Origin: Benincasa hispida
Taxonomy: Eukaryota > Streptophyta > Magnoliopsida > Cucurbitales > Cucurbitaceae
DNA: 64,000 nt
Reading direction: 5' to 3'
NCBI RefSeq assembly: GCF_009727055.1
Contig: NC_052350.1
Location: 42,403,751-42,467,750 of the forward strand
Shown: positions 22,131 to 34,309 of the stretch, piece after piece
Position numbering within the stretch: position 1 is the stretch's first letter
Layout: every line of letters begins with the position of its first letter
Notes under the pieces: generated by a model
Databases searched by the model: none
Told to the model about the DNA's origin: nothing
What the model saw: only the letters and a program-made list of their open reading frames with translations
Translations under genes and position numbers: made by a program

Positions 22131-24250
22131 ATCTCCATCTTCCTTTACTTAGCATACTTAACACTCATTGCATCACTTAGTGGGATTGCTAGAGTATCGC
22201 ATACTTAATCATGCGGCATAGGAATATGAAGAATGTAGCAAACCACCGGGAGGTGTGCATTGCGTGAGTGTTGTGAGAACCTTATTTGCTTAGTGTGAAG
22301 TTGTACCAACGCCTATCTATAGGCGGACGCAACGCTTGTTTATGAGTAAAGTCAGCAACAACTTACTGCCCGGGAGGGTAAGTGGTTGGTCGCATTAAGC
22401 AATGTAAGCAAGTATTCACTAGAGGTAGGAATAATCTTACGTCAGCCAAGTTTCTACAATTACCTTGTCTTAAGAGCGCATCATTCATCATTTAGGCATA
22501 CTTAGAAAAGTAGTCTAAAAACCAAATCTAAGTCTCGGGAGAGCGGATTGGATCGCATAAGCAAGAATGGAAAACTTAGGAATAAGCTCTGTTTGCTATT
22601 ACACAGCGTATGCACCCTACGGATAGGATATTGCATGCTTCTAGAAGTAGGATACAGTGGTATACGTTCATCTTGTTTATGTGTGGAAGCACATGAGTAG
22701 GAATAGAGACTTAGAAATAAGGTCTCTCGACACATCGCATATACATCGCATGAGTCCTACAAATAGGCTCAAGTGTGTGTAGCATGATCGCATGCCTTGC
22801 GTTAGCTGGGGTTGCCCTTGCGGTCAAGCTTAGGGTTAGGTAAAAGGGCAATCAGTCGCATGAGCTGAAGGTAGAAGGGTTAGGTAAATAGGCTCAAGTG
22901 TGTGTTTTTGCAGCCAATATTGACCCTGAGGTAGAAGGGCAATCAGTCGCATGAGCTGAAGGTAGTTTTAAGCACATGACGGCCGCATGTGCCCACCAAT
23001 TTCCGAAAGTTCCAATGGTCAGGGCGAGCTTCTTAACCTAAGTAGTTGAGAGAAATCTCCTGCATGGGAGACTTCTTGTGGTGACGACACTCCAATTTCT
23101 CCAAGGACGCCTTCTACTCTATCTTTACCTTGCTTTCTTAGTTTAGTTTATTTTTATTGTTATTTTGGATATGCGGCTGCTTCCTTGGTTGTGATGCGTT
23201 TGCTCCTTGTAGGTGCGAAAATAATTCTCCTCGGTGCGCAGTTACAATGGAAGAATTCCCTCCATCTTTCAATGCATGGCTTTGATCGCATGAATTCCAA
23301 CGCATGGTCGCATGCATTATTCCACCTAAGGTCCTTTTCTTGTTATCTTTTATCCATTATCCTTTTGAAATTCTCCTTGTCCGATTGCGTTCCTTTGCGA
23401 TACATCTATGATGGTAAGTATAATTCACTGCATCCACTAACTAAGCATCGCAAGGCTCACCTCACTTTTAATAACTTCTTCAAATTTTCAAAGTCATAAG
23501 TTTATTTTGCGCAAACCTTTGCTCACCATTTGTTAACGTATTCCTGTTGATTTTGTTTTTAACTTTGCGGTGGGAACGCTACCAACCTCTAAGTTTGGGG
23601 GTGGCAGCGATCCCGGAGAATTGCGTTCATTACATTACAATCATTTCCCAAAAAAAAAAAACTGTCAACAACCCCATTGTCAACGCAATAGGGAAACCCA
23701 TGTTGATAAAAGTTAAAGTTGTGAAAGGCACTTACCCATAGTTGGATGTCTGCATGACACACGTGGGGGCAAGCCAAAACGAAGGTAAGTCGCCAAGATC
23801 AACGCATAAGTGCAACTTCTCTATTGAGCGCAAGCCAAATTAAGCAAGATAAGAGTTGAGTTGAATATGGAATGCAACCGAATTTGGATGCCCGCATGAC
23901 ACACGTGGGGGTAAGCCAAAAGGAAGAGCGTAACCAGGTTCAACGCCGCATTCGAATAAGTAATCGCAAAGTTTTGAATTGTTTTGAATGAACGCATTCT
24001 CAAAAGCTAAATGCAAAGTTGCGGGGAATGAATAAAAAGTTTTTTAGCAAAGGCTTGCCGGATTTAAACATAAAAAATATCTTTTTGAAGAAGAACCCAA
24101 AGTGGAAGAGAGCGTTGCGGCTATGGTCAGAGGTATGAGTAAATTATATTCTGAAAAGCTAGTCATCGCAAAGGAAAGCCAGAAGGTGAGTTAGAATTTC
24201 TTGAGTATAATGCATGCTTGAGGACATGCATGATTCTAAGTTTGGGGGTA
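22131..24250 (+). mobile_element. Non-coding LTR element: 5' LTR remnant plus internal region
   Basis: 22131-22840 matches 30130-30850 and 38390-39070 ('gcatcacttagtgggattgctagagtatc', 'ccaccgggaggtgtgc', 'acgtcagccaagttt'), the middle of the hairpin-ended LTR. 22840-24230 holds internal sequence with no conserved frame. It contains two copies of a gcatgacacacgtgggg word (23752, 23894). A 'ctaagtttgggggta' polypurine tract ends just before the 3' LTR at 24251. Local duplications occur at 22845-22874 and 22935-22965. It looks like a large coding-less derivative. Confidence 0.6.
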
Positions 24251-24605
24251 TGATGACGAGCAGAAATACACATCATCTTAGGCCTTATATTTAGAATTAT
24301 GAGGGCTGTTAAGCAGAATATGCGACAATTATGTTAGGAATTTATGAGAAAATGAGTTTTCTTCGTTCAGCATTAAGAATCTCGGCTAACCCACTATTAT
24401 GCGTTATTATGCATTCAATTGTTTATCTTTGTAGCTAACGCAGGAAGCAGATGCATACGTGGAAGTCGGGCTATCACGAAGATGATCGCATAGCTCGAGC
24501 ATGAATATTGCATCCATTAATCACATGCGGTGATCGCATACCACAGTCGTATAGGTGTTGCGACTGTCGGGGAATGCATCCATCGCATAGGCATTGCGGT
24601 CATTG
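24251..24605 (+). mobile_element. Start of 3' LTR, hairpin-ended family, truncated
   Basis: Begins TGATGACGAGC right after the purine tract and aligns with 37478 onward ('ttagaattatgagggctgttaag', 'gttaggaattt', 'tcatgagaaaatga'). It is cut after about 355 bp at the junction with the copia reverse-transcriptase remnant at 24606. Confidence 0.75.
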
Positions 24606-27527
24606 CATTAAGAAAGGCAGTCTTAACGTCCATTTGCCAAATCTCATAATCATAATAAGCGATAATGGACAGGAGGATGTGGATCGACTTCAACATGGCA
24701 ACAGGCGAGAAAGTCTCCTCATAGTCGACTCTCTTCACCTTGGTATAACCTTTCGCCACAAGTTGAGCCTTAAAGATTTGCACCTTCCCATCGACACCCC
24801 GTTTCCTTTCGTAAATCCATTTGCAACCTATAGGTCTTTCCCCATCAGGCTGATATAAAAGATCCCACACTGAGTTGAAGTACATCGACTCCATCTCGAG
24901 ATCCATGGCTTTGACCCAATCATCCCGGTCAACATCCTTCATTTCCTTCTGATAAGACAACGGATCCTCAACGTCGCTATCAGCTACCATAGCCAGGATT
25001 TCTGTGAAACCCATATAGCGAACAGGTGAGTTCGCAACCCTCCCACTACGTCGAGGTTTCCTCAACTCTTGAGGTGGAACTGACCTACTAGATGAACTAT
25101 CATCAACAACTCTTGCTGATAAAGCATGCCCTTCAACAACTCTTGTTGAAGTTTCAGTAGTTTCGTTGGAAAGCTCACGTAACATGATTTTACTGCATGG
25201 ACTGTGCTCCCTAATATGATCCTCCTCTAGGAAGGTAGCGTTCATAGACACAAACACTTTGTTTTCTGTGGGATCATAAAATAAACCCCCTCGTGTACCT
25301 TTAGGGTAGCCTACAAAGAGGCACAACCTCGATTGTGATTCCAATTTCTTTGGATTAGCCTCAAGCACATGTGCTAGACAACCCCATATGCAGAAGTGAC
25401 GCAAACTAGCTTTACGCCCGTTCAACAACTCTAGAGGTTTTCTTGCAACACTCTTGGAAGGAACACAGTTGAGTATATACACTGTAGTCTCCACTGCAGA
25501 ACCCCAAAACGAGTCCGGTAAGAAAGTGTAACTCATCATCGATCGAACTATATCCAACATGGTTTTGTTTCTCCTCTTCACTACACCATTCTGCTGAGGT
25601 GTACCCGACACTAAGAGTTGGCAAATGATTCCATGTTCTATCATATAGTCCTAGAACCCCGAATCCAAAAACTCTTCACCTCGATCCGATCGAAGTGTTT
25701 TAATCTGTTTATCCAATGCATTTTCAACTTTAGCCTTGAACTCTCTGAACTTTTCAAAGGATTCAGACTTCCGTTGCATTAAATAAACATACCCATATCT
25801 AGAGTAATCATCAATAAAGGTGATGAAATACTCATAGCCACCCCTGACTCACACATTCATCGGACCACAAAGGTCAGAATGTACTAACTCTAGAGGCTCT
25901 TTGGCTCGATAACCTTTTTCAATAAAAGATCTTTTAGTCATCTTACCCTCAAGGCAAGAATCACACACCAGCAAAGAATTTTCTTCTAACTCACTTAGAA
26001 GCTCATTCTTCACCAACCTCTCAATCCTACTGAGATTGATGTGCCCCAATTGAAAGTGCCAAAGTTGGGCATTTTCTTTTGGAGAAACCTTTTGTCGCTT
26101 ATTTTGAGTTATGACAATTCTAAACATCTCAATGTTATGGAGGGAACTCGTTGCTAACGGCCTTAGCACATACAAGTTATTTTCCAAATATGCTGTATAG
26201 ATTTCAACTCCATCTTTATGAATAAACACTTTATTCAATTGAAATTAAAGAGTATATTTACACTGTAACAAGCACTTTACAGAAATTAAGTTACTTTTCA
26301 ATTAGAAACTATATAAACATCATGTAAAACAAGAAATTTCTTCTGTAAAGTCAATTGGACTCCTTTCACTGCCACACCTGAGACAACGTGCCCGGTGCCT
26401 ACTCGGATCATCATCTTACTAGCCTCCAGCTATCGTTAGGATCCGATCCTCTGACAAGAAGAACAAACATGATTAGTGGCACCAGAGTCAATAACCCAGG
26501 CAGAATCATCATTCTCCACTAAACAAGTTTCCAAAAGTAGTAAATCATATTTACCTTGTTTTGCTTTAGCCTTGGCCGCCTTCTTCTCCTTCAACCAGCG
26601 AGGACAATTCCTTTTCCAGTGCCCATCCTGGTTACAGTGGAAACACTTTCCCTTGTCAACCGGCGCTGGATGCCTATCCTGCTAGGCGACAGGCTGTGGG
26701 TTAGAAGGTGCCTTCCCCTTCCCCTTACCACCTTTCTTCTTCTTCCACTTGATAATGTTAGAAGTAGAAGGTGCAGACTATCCTTGAGATCGAACCTCGA
26801 TGGAACATCTTTGAAGACGAAGCAGTTTTTCCCGATAAAATGCGAGACCCTTTCGATCCTTCACTCTTGCGGCTTGAGAAATTGAAGAAGAAATTCGAAG
26901 TAGTGTACTGGCACACATTCGAATGAGATCCTTCCTGAACGAAACATTTTCCTCACCTCACCTTTTCTTCTTACTTTTCAATAAGGATTTGAATGTCTGC
27001 AACTCGTTGAGGAGAGTTTTAAGGGTATAGTACAATTTATTCAGAATTGCATTACTGACAAAGTGCAGGAAGTTATCTGGCAACGAATACAGGACTATGC
27101 TAACCTGGCTGCCCTCGTCGATCCTAGACCCATTCATCTCCGTCATATTGAAGTGGACCATCATGTTAAGCACATGTTCACGAACAGAGGTGCCTTCCTC
27201 CATTTTGGAGTTGAAGAGGCATTTGAGAGCCTCGTGCTTGAGTTGTCCAGACGGTTGTCCAAACATCCCCCGTAGGGACTCCATGATCTCATGCGTTAAG
27301 ACTGGCCAAGATATAGGCTCGGGCCTTCTCATTCGCCTGTGTCCAACGCTCATAGACCTCCTGAACATTTCGAGCAGCGTTAGGAGGTGGAATAGAAGGA
27401 CACTTCTCCATAAGGACAAACATGAGATCATCGATGATTAATATGGTTGTGATCGTGTGTTTCAACTAGCGTAGTTCTCACCAGTCAGTTTATCGACGCT
27501 AAGTAGAGCTAATGTGACGGTGGCCAT
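24606..27527 (-). pseudogene. Ty1/copia gag-pol polyprotein, decayed and 3'-truncated
   Basis: On the minus strand from ATG at 27527: gag N-terminus LLSVDKLTGENYAS then a stop (expected Trp). The gag core is at 26958-27431 (LTHEIMESLRGMFGQ, NMMVHFNMTEMNG). The zinc knuckle CFHCNQDGHWKRNC is at about 26611-26652, and the protease DSG motif (AWVIDSGATNHVC) near 26480. Next come pre-integrase and zinc-binding region at 25849-26238 (HFQLGHINLSRIERL, CDSCLEGKMTKRSF), then integrase to about 25400 (QQNGVVKRRNKTMLD). Reverse transcriptase begins with ERPIGCKWIYERK and VDYEETFSPVAMLKSI and stops at IWQMDVKTAFLN. The catalytic YVDD region and RNase H are missing, cut by the element ending at 24605. 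Stops and frameshifts occur in gag and at about 25650 and 25848. It was once autonomous and is now dead. Confidence 0.92.
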
Positions 27528-29545
27528 AAATATGTTGCTAAAAACATAACAAACTTAATAAGTCTACGCAAAACCACATTTTAACACCAATTTTAGTTTT
27601 AGCAAAATAGTTTCCAAGTATCTTAAGTGAAAAAGACTTCTATTTCGCAATGATGCCCCAGCGAGGAAGGACAAATGTCACTGGTGGGTTGATCAGATGC
27701 CCCTTCAAAGAGATGAGACACTCTCAACCATTAAGCAGAAATAACTCTTGTAACTGCACCTAACAGTCACTATTCGTTCGATTCAGAACTGTTAACCCTT
27801 AACAATTCCGCGTAAGTGTAACCCCTCGTTTTCGGCCCTAGAGCCCCGCCCTAATGCGCTCACCATAGGGGAAAAGCATATTAAGACAAGAGACTAAAGC
27901 GACCTTATCCTATATAGGAGATCAGATAAAGAAACGTGCAAAACTGCCATCCTATAGGGGGCACTCCCAGGGTGCCTCGAGGCGATGTACAGAAACTTTA
28001 TCCAACCTAACAAGAGAGACCGTGGGAGATGCTGTCACAAGTCCCCCACCCACTTACTATGAACATTCTCTCCATCCACCTTGATATTGACCTACCCAAA
28101 CACCATCCTTTAGGGGACACTCTCATGGTGCCACGAGGTCGAAGATAGATCTCACGATGTGGACAATAAAATGATAAAAAAAAAAAGTTTAAATGAAGTA
28201 TCTGATACCCCAAGTACCTCCTACTGAATGTTCTACTAGGGGTTCAATAACTTAAACCATCTGGCTACTAATTTTAATCTAAGTCAGTTTAATTTGCTAA
28301 AAAACAACTCTTGTCTTTGAAATTAAACAAGTTCAAGTAGTCACATAAACACTTTAATGAACTATATTCAAATTTCCATGCATGCATCAAATCTATCTAA
28401 TTCACCTTTCCAGGTAGGTTCCCAAGTAGGGGTGTTCCGTTTCCGTCACCTTAAATATCCCAGCCTAGATAGAATCCGCCTTAGAAAAAGGTCCCATATA
28501 GATAGATTTGCTACACTTTAACCTTGTATTAGTCAATTTAATCATATTAAACTTATTAAAAGATTAAGCCCTGGGTTTCTAATCTTATTAGAACCGTGAT
28601 CTTAGGTCTATCTTCACCAAAACCATGATTCAAACCTAAGTTTGCATGCTTGTCTTTCTTATAGATTTTAGTTCTAATTTCCTTATAACTCTTATAAAAG
28701 AAACAACTAAAACCATACACGTTGCCACACAACTAGGTATTTATAACACTTATAAATTTAACCTATGTGTCATGCTTTATGCAATGTCCATTCATTACTA
28801 TATATAACTTTTATATACATGTAACGAACCAAGAAAACATGCTTCCATACACCAATAACCTCCCACTCAATTGGTTATTAGAGAAAAAGATTTAATTAAT
28901 CAATAATTAATATTATTATAAATATAAATGATAACCAACTTACCATAATATATTTATAACCTATAGTTTTTAATANTTCTAATTTCCTTATAACTCTTAT
29001 AAAAGAAACAACTAAAACCATACACATTGCCACACAACTAGGTATTTATAACACTTATAAATTTAACCTATGTGTCATGCTTCATGCAATGTCCATTCAT
29101 TACTATATATAACTTTTATATACATGTAACGAACCAAGCAAACATGCTTCCATACACCAATAACCTCCCACTCAATTGGTTATTAGAGAAAAATATTTAA
29201 TTATTCAATAATTAATATTATTATAAATATAAATGATAACCAACTTACCATAATATATTTATAACCTATAGTTTTTAATATTTCATCTCATGAAACATAT
29301 AAACCATAGTTCTTTTTCTATTCCATGGTGCTTAATGTAAATCTAATTTATATCAATCCTCCACTAGATGTATCTCATACATTATACCACTCATATCATA
29401 TATAATCAAATTACCTCTTGTCAATTTGAACATTTCAAATCAACACCAAGAACTGATCCTCAACTGAATCCATTGAATCGTCAGGATCTACCATCTATAG
29501 TAGTTTACAACACTTGCAAACCTCTACAAAGCGGGTCATATCCGT
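27528..29545 (-). other. Copia 5' leader and LTR remnant, partly duplicated
   Basis: This sequence precedes gag on the minus strand. It has no protein-like frame and shares blocks with 34310-35960 ('gacactctcaaccatta', 'caagtaggggtgttcc'), so it is 5' leader. About 29290-29545 resembles LTR (minus) and is cut by the insertion at 29546. A recognisable primer site is absent. An assembly-type duplication occupies 28672-29280. Confidence 0.6.
28672..29280 (+). repeat. Near-identical 305-bp tandem duplication joined at a single N
   Basis: 28672-28975 and 28977-29280 are almost the same sequence, differing at about half a dozen positions (for example acgttgcc/acattgcc, ctttatgc/cttcatgc). They meet at one N at 28976. 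This looks like an unmerged contig overlap or two haplotypes joined, not an ancient repeat. Confidence 0.9.
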
Positions 29546-31150
29546 AGTGTCACAAGGGTTGCAATCATCACAAGATTGTGGCTACACGATGATAACCATA
29601 ATAGTGGATGAACGCAAAGTTGGTGGAATGGAAACATTAATGCATATCTCGAGAGAATCAAAAGATGATGTTGACATTTCACCTACCATGCCGTTAGCAG
29701 CAGAGATTCAGAAAATGACCAACGCACCGCGAATGTCAGAATCAGAGTAGATCCATTAATGTTGTCGACGATCAACCTCTATACATAGAAGCCGATGAGC
29801 AGAATTTCAGATCATCCAAGTTTCTACCTTCGGGTGGATTCTTGTGATCCAGACCAAAGCGTTAGAAGAAAGCTTGAGAGTTCTTCATCTCCTTCATCCA
29901 TTCTGAGTGATGACCGGAGCCTTCGCCAGAGTTAGATCTCGGGAGAGTCGGCTCCATCGCCCTTCCATGGCACCACCGGCAGCCTTGACACACATCTGCT
30001 AGAAGTAAAACATTGCTTCCAGCTAGCCTTTTCCATTTCTCTTCTTTTCTTATATTGTATTGTATTACATTTTGGCTTAAGAAATTAATACATTTTGTGA
30101 TCAATGCATTTCTATATTTCCTTCGATTCCATCTCCATATTCCTTTACTTTGCATCCTTAACATTCATTGCATCACTTAGTGAGATTGCTAGAGTATCAC
30201 ATACTTAATCATACGACATAGGAATATGAAGCATGTAGCAAACTACCGGGAGGTGTGCATTGCGTGAGTGTTGTGAGAACCTTATTTGCTTAGTGTGAAG
30301 CTATAGCAACGCCTGTCTATAGGCCGACGCAACGCTTGTCTATGAGTAAAGTCAACAACAACTAACTGCCCGGGAGGGTAAGTGGTTGGTCGTATTAAGT
30401 AATGTAAGCAAGTATTCACTAGAGATAGGAATAATCTTACGTCAGCCAAGTTTATGCGGTTACCTTGTCTTATGAGTGCATCATTCATCATTTAGGCATA
30501 CTTGGAAAAGTAGTCTAAAAACCAAATCTAAGTATCGGGAGAGAGAATTGGATCGCATAAGCAAGAATGGGGAACTTAGGAATAAGCTATGTTTGCTATT
30601 ACATAGCGTATACACCCTACGGATAGGATATTGCATGTGTCCAGAAGTAGGATACGGTGGTATGCGGTCATCTTGTTTATGTGTGGAAGCACATGAGCAG
30701 GAAAAGAGACTTAGAAATAAGGCCTCTCGACACGGCGCATATACATCGCATGCGTCCTAGAAATAGGCTCAAGTATGTGTAGCACGATCGCATAGCCTTG
30801 CGTTGGCTGGGGTTGCCCTTGCGGTCAAGCTTAGGGTTGCGATGAAGACATCCTCACATTTTATCTATTCTTCATGCATTTTACTACGCGTCAACAGTTG
30901 TCGTGTCTCTACCTCTCATTCATACTTCCAATGCTTTGTCTGTTAGTTAGAAGTAGGAGCAGTTTGTAGCTTAAAACCCTCCATCATTCTTTTATTCATC
31001 CACCACAAACAAGTTACAAGTCTCTGAGTTCGACCTCGGATCACCCGAGAAACTTGTGTTTGCATTATACTTGGCGTTAGTGCAAGAAAACTTGTGACAG
31101 GAGCGCATAGTTATCGCATATTTTCATTCCAACGCATGACCACCGACGCA
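29546..31150 (+). mobile_element. Hairpin-ended LTR family, 5'-truncated copy
   Basis: Aligned by eye with 37820-39430: 'ttgtggctacacgatgataaccataata', 'gatgttgacatttcacctacca', 'ccatggcaccaccggcagcc', 'gggaggtgtgcattgcgtgag', 'cgacgcatgataata'. The hairpin terminus is missing. It lies inside a minus-strand copia LTR whose halves are 29290-29545 and 31151-31494. There is no coding sequence; 100-codon and 94-codon frames are not conserved between copies. Confidence 0.75.
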
Positions 31151-31494
31151 TGATAATAGGCTTATTGAGTCGACAATCTGGCCACTCAAACCTATACAAA
31201 TCAAAGCATCTTCTTCATAAGCAGAAGTTCACAACTCACTCAGGATTCAGGTCATACCACCTATGGTCATCCTAGTGAAATGTAAGTCTCTATTATTAAC
31301 AGCGTTATATAATTAAACTATTCATTTCGTTGTCCAAACTTATACAAACTCTTTTGTATAGAACACCCCCGCTCACATGTCTCTACACGAATGATCAAGA
31401 TCAGATCATTTGTTGCACTTTACAACAATTGTAACATCTACAATTGGTTCACTAATTTTTGTCACCAGTCAGCTATTCACATACTGTTGGAGCT
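31151..31494 (-). mobile_element. Copia LTR fragment, minus strand
   Basis: Resembles 19641-19990 ('aggcttattgagtc', 'acaaactc...tatagaacacccccgctcacatg', 'cactttacaacaattgtaac'). It continues the LTR interrupted at 29545. It stops where a plus-strand LTR begins at 31495. Confidence 0.65.
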
Positions 31495-32590
31495 TCAAGC
31501 CATAGGTCCATAAGGTCCCTTTGGTAGCTCAATGGATTCAAGTTGAGAATTAGTTTTTGGGTTAGTTTGAAGTGTTCAAATTGACAAGAGGGAGTTCGAT
31601 TATATATGATATGATTGAACTGGTCAATTATATATGATATGGTTGACATGATGTATGAGATACATTAATTTGAGAAAAAGGATATAAATATGATTTATAT
31701 CTAGTGGAGGAGAAAAGGACCATGGTTTATATGTTGCATTTAATGTGATATTAAACTATAGGTTATAAATATAATATGATTATCTTTATTTTTTAATTAA
31801 AAAATTATGGGATAATTATTGGCGATTTTTTCTCCGTAACCGAATGAGATAGTGGGTGATTGCATTCAGTTTTTGTAACTGAAGGATAAAATGAAAATGG
31901 TTTTCATTTTGCAAAGGAATCAGATATTCACTCACCATTTGAGTACACTACCTATCGCGTAGCAAACTAAAACATACACGACAACTCAAAGTTTACTAAA
32001 CGATCGTGTACACGCACGCATTTCCTAAACGATCGCATAGAATTTACTCAACGGTCTAGCTTTTTCTAAGCGATCGTATGCCCGAGCATTTTACTAAACG
32101 ATCGTCTATACGACCAGCCCCTGTTTACTACATGATCGTGTACCTTTACCTAAACGATCAAGCATCCGTCTATACGATAGACTTCCGATATCTCCCACTT
32201 GCTTGGTCGTGGTAAACGATCGTTCCTTCCTCTTTCCCTCTACCAAATCCAGCAGAGCCCACACCTCCTGGATTTTCACTCCAAGAATACCGAGGTTTCC
32301 AAGTGGTGGTGTCTTCCCTACTGCCTTGTTCGTGAGGAGTCTGTTCGTGGGTAGACGATGGTGAGATTTGGTGGACGATAGCTTAGACGATCTCAGCGAT
32401 AGCGAGATTGTAAGGTGAAGAAGAGTTCTTCAACTAGTATGTATCTTGCTCTTTTATTGATTAAAGTTTCAAAACATGTTGAAATTTGTTGTTAAATGCA
32501 TAACTTGTTTATTTGATTGATAATGCGGAATTTATGTCACAATGAGTTTGGAACGATCATGCTTCCACTCAGAGGTGCTCTTTGTTTACT
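31495..32590 (+). mobile_element. Copia-type LTR, plus strand, with CGATCG motif region
   Basis: Starts TGTTGGAGCTTCAAGCC, then 'gtccataaggtccc' and AT-rich blocks that are the reverse complement of 28840-29430. From 31960 it contains repeated aaacgatcg words. A defined CA end with a primer site was not found, so the right limit is approximate. No coding sequence. Confidence 0.6.
31995..32225 (+). repeat. Irregular array of aaacgatcg motifs
   Basis: About nine copies of ct(a)aaCGATCg or close variants at roughly 15-35 bp spacing (for example 31998, 32026, 32067, 32094, 32128, 32148, 32213), often followed by tntacac or tctatacga. They lie in the part of the LTR where U3 regulatory repeats are usually found. 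Confidence 0.6.
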
Positions 32591-34309
32591 ACACTTTTGT
32601 AATACAAAAATGTCTCCAAGACAACTTTAGAGGGATTAATGTTCACAGTGCAATCTCCATTGCACATTCTAACCAGAGCATGGAAATGATGTCTAACTTA
32701 TAAATGATGTGACTATGTCTAACAAAATACTCACCATTAATATGACCAAGTCTAACAAGGTCATCTTCGTCCTTTTTAAAGCACAATTTTATTGAAATTG
32801 TATCAAATGCTTAATAAAGTTGATATAATCTCATTTCCTATCAATTAGGCGTAGTACTAAAATTTCTATACTTTTATGATCTAATCATAATATGTCTTGA
32901 TAGACTTGCCAAATTGATTTGAACTTTAGTCTAATTTCTTTGAGCTCTTCAAAGAAAAGATTTAAGTTACATTAGATAAATATACTCACACATTAAATAT
33001 TCATCAATTAGATTGATACATAATTACGATGCTTATTTGGCTTTTTCATTTACCTGACCACTTGGATCAAAATGTATAAGTCAAATGTGTTTTTTTGGTC
33101 TTTGTGACATTATCCAATAAGGTCCAATGACAATTCTACATGAATGCAAGGTCTTTAAATAGTTAAAGTAATTTAACTCTAACTCTTAGAGAATTACATG
33201 TATTAGTCATTTTATTAAAATTGATGATAATCAACTTTAATTGCCAAAGACAAGTATATTTTAAAAGAAAATAATTTATCTTTCTATTCCATATTCAATA
33301 ATTCTGAATTTATTGTGTAGTATTTGTATGTGTTAAACATTTTAACATATAATAATTCTACTTACTTAAGGTTGAACATATTTTCAAACAACTTTTGGAA
33401 ATACGCCTTGTTACATAAAACATTCATACCTTATGAATTAATTAGTAATAAAGTCTCTAGGGATTGAATTTCTCTTATGGTGATAAAAGCATCATTTTCA
33501 ACATAAGTAACAATTATGACATCTCATGTCTCCCACACACACTAATTGAGATAGACTTCCCGGTACCAACATACGAAAATCATTTTACACCATTAAGTAT
33601 ATTCCAAGGAATTACAATCTAATTGTAATGAAGAAAGAAAAATTGATAGTGAATTCTCATTCAACTATCTAGGTGCAAATCTTAATTCTCCACCAAGAAT
33701 CCAGTAAATCATATTCACTTTCATTCTTATTTTTCTTTCCATCAAGGTATTTCCAAAATTCCTCAAAGTGTGACTCCCCAAGCTAATTTGGAAATAGTTT
33801 CCTCATATAACTCTAGTCACATGGTTTATATTCTTGGATCATAATACTTATTCTTGAGATTATTTAGATAATTATCTAAATTAAGCTTGTATTGACTTCA
33901 ACATCTCATATGTTGTTGTCTTGTCCTTTGTCTTCGAAGCTTCACATCAAATATGTCAATTAGGAGATAAATATAAGTTCTCTCCAATTGTGATTCATCA
34001 ATCATATGGTTCATGAACAATTCATGAATTGGCAACAGGACTTTGAGAACATTTCTCAATGAAAGACAAATTCAAAATTTACACTGCCATTAAAATAATG
34101 TCAATAGTACTTTTCCAAGTAATATTTCTTTTTCTCAAATTTTGACATAACTATAATTCAAAATTAAAATCATGAGAGAAAATTACGTAAATTGAAATAT
34201 ATAAAGTATATTAGTTAATCACATGTAATCAAGTATCCATTCAAATTTAACATTAAATTTTATGAACCTTATAAATTGTATCTAATGCAATGATACTTCA
34301 GTGATTTAG
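32591..34309. other. AT-rich, no gene recognised
   Basis: About 1.7 kb of AT-rich sequence with no frame above 60 codons and no motif that I can assign. Its position between an LTR and a copia leader suggests eroded internal retroelement sequence. I could not find copia protein motifs in any frame. Confidence 0.4.

Noticed and set aside
32591..34309. Degraded copia pol on the minus strand
   Set aside because: I tried to find gag, integrase and reverse-transcriptase motifs in this AT-rich stretch and saw none convincing.
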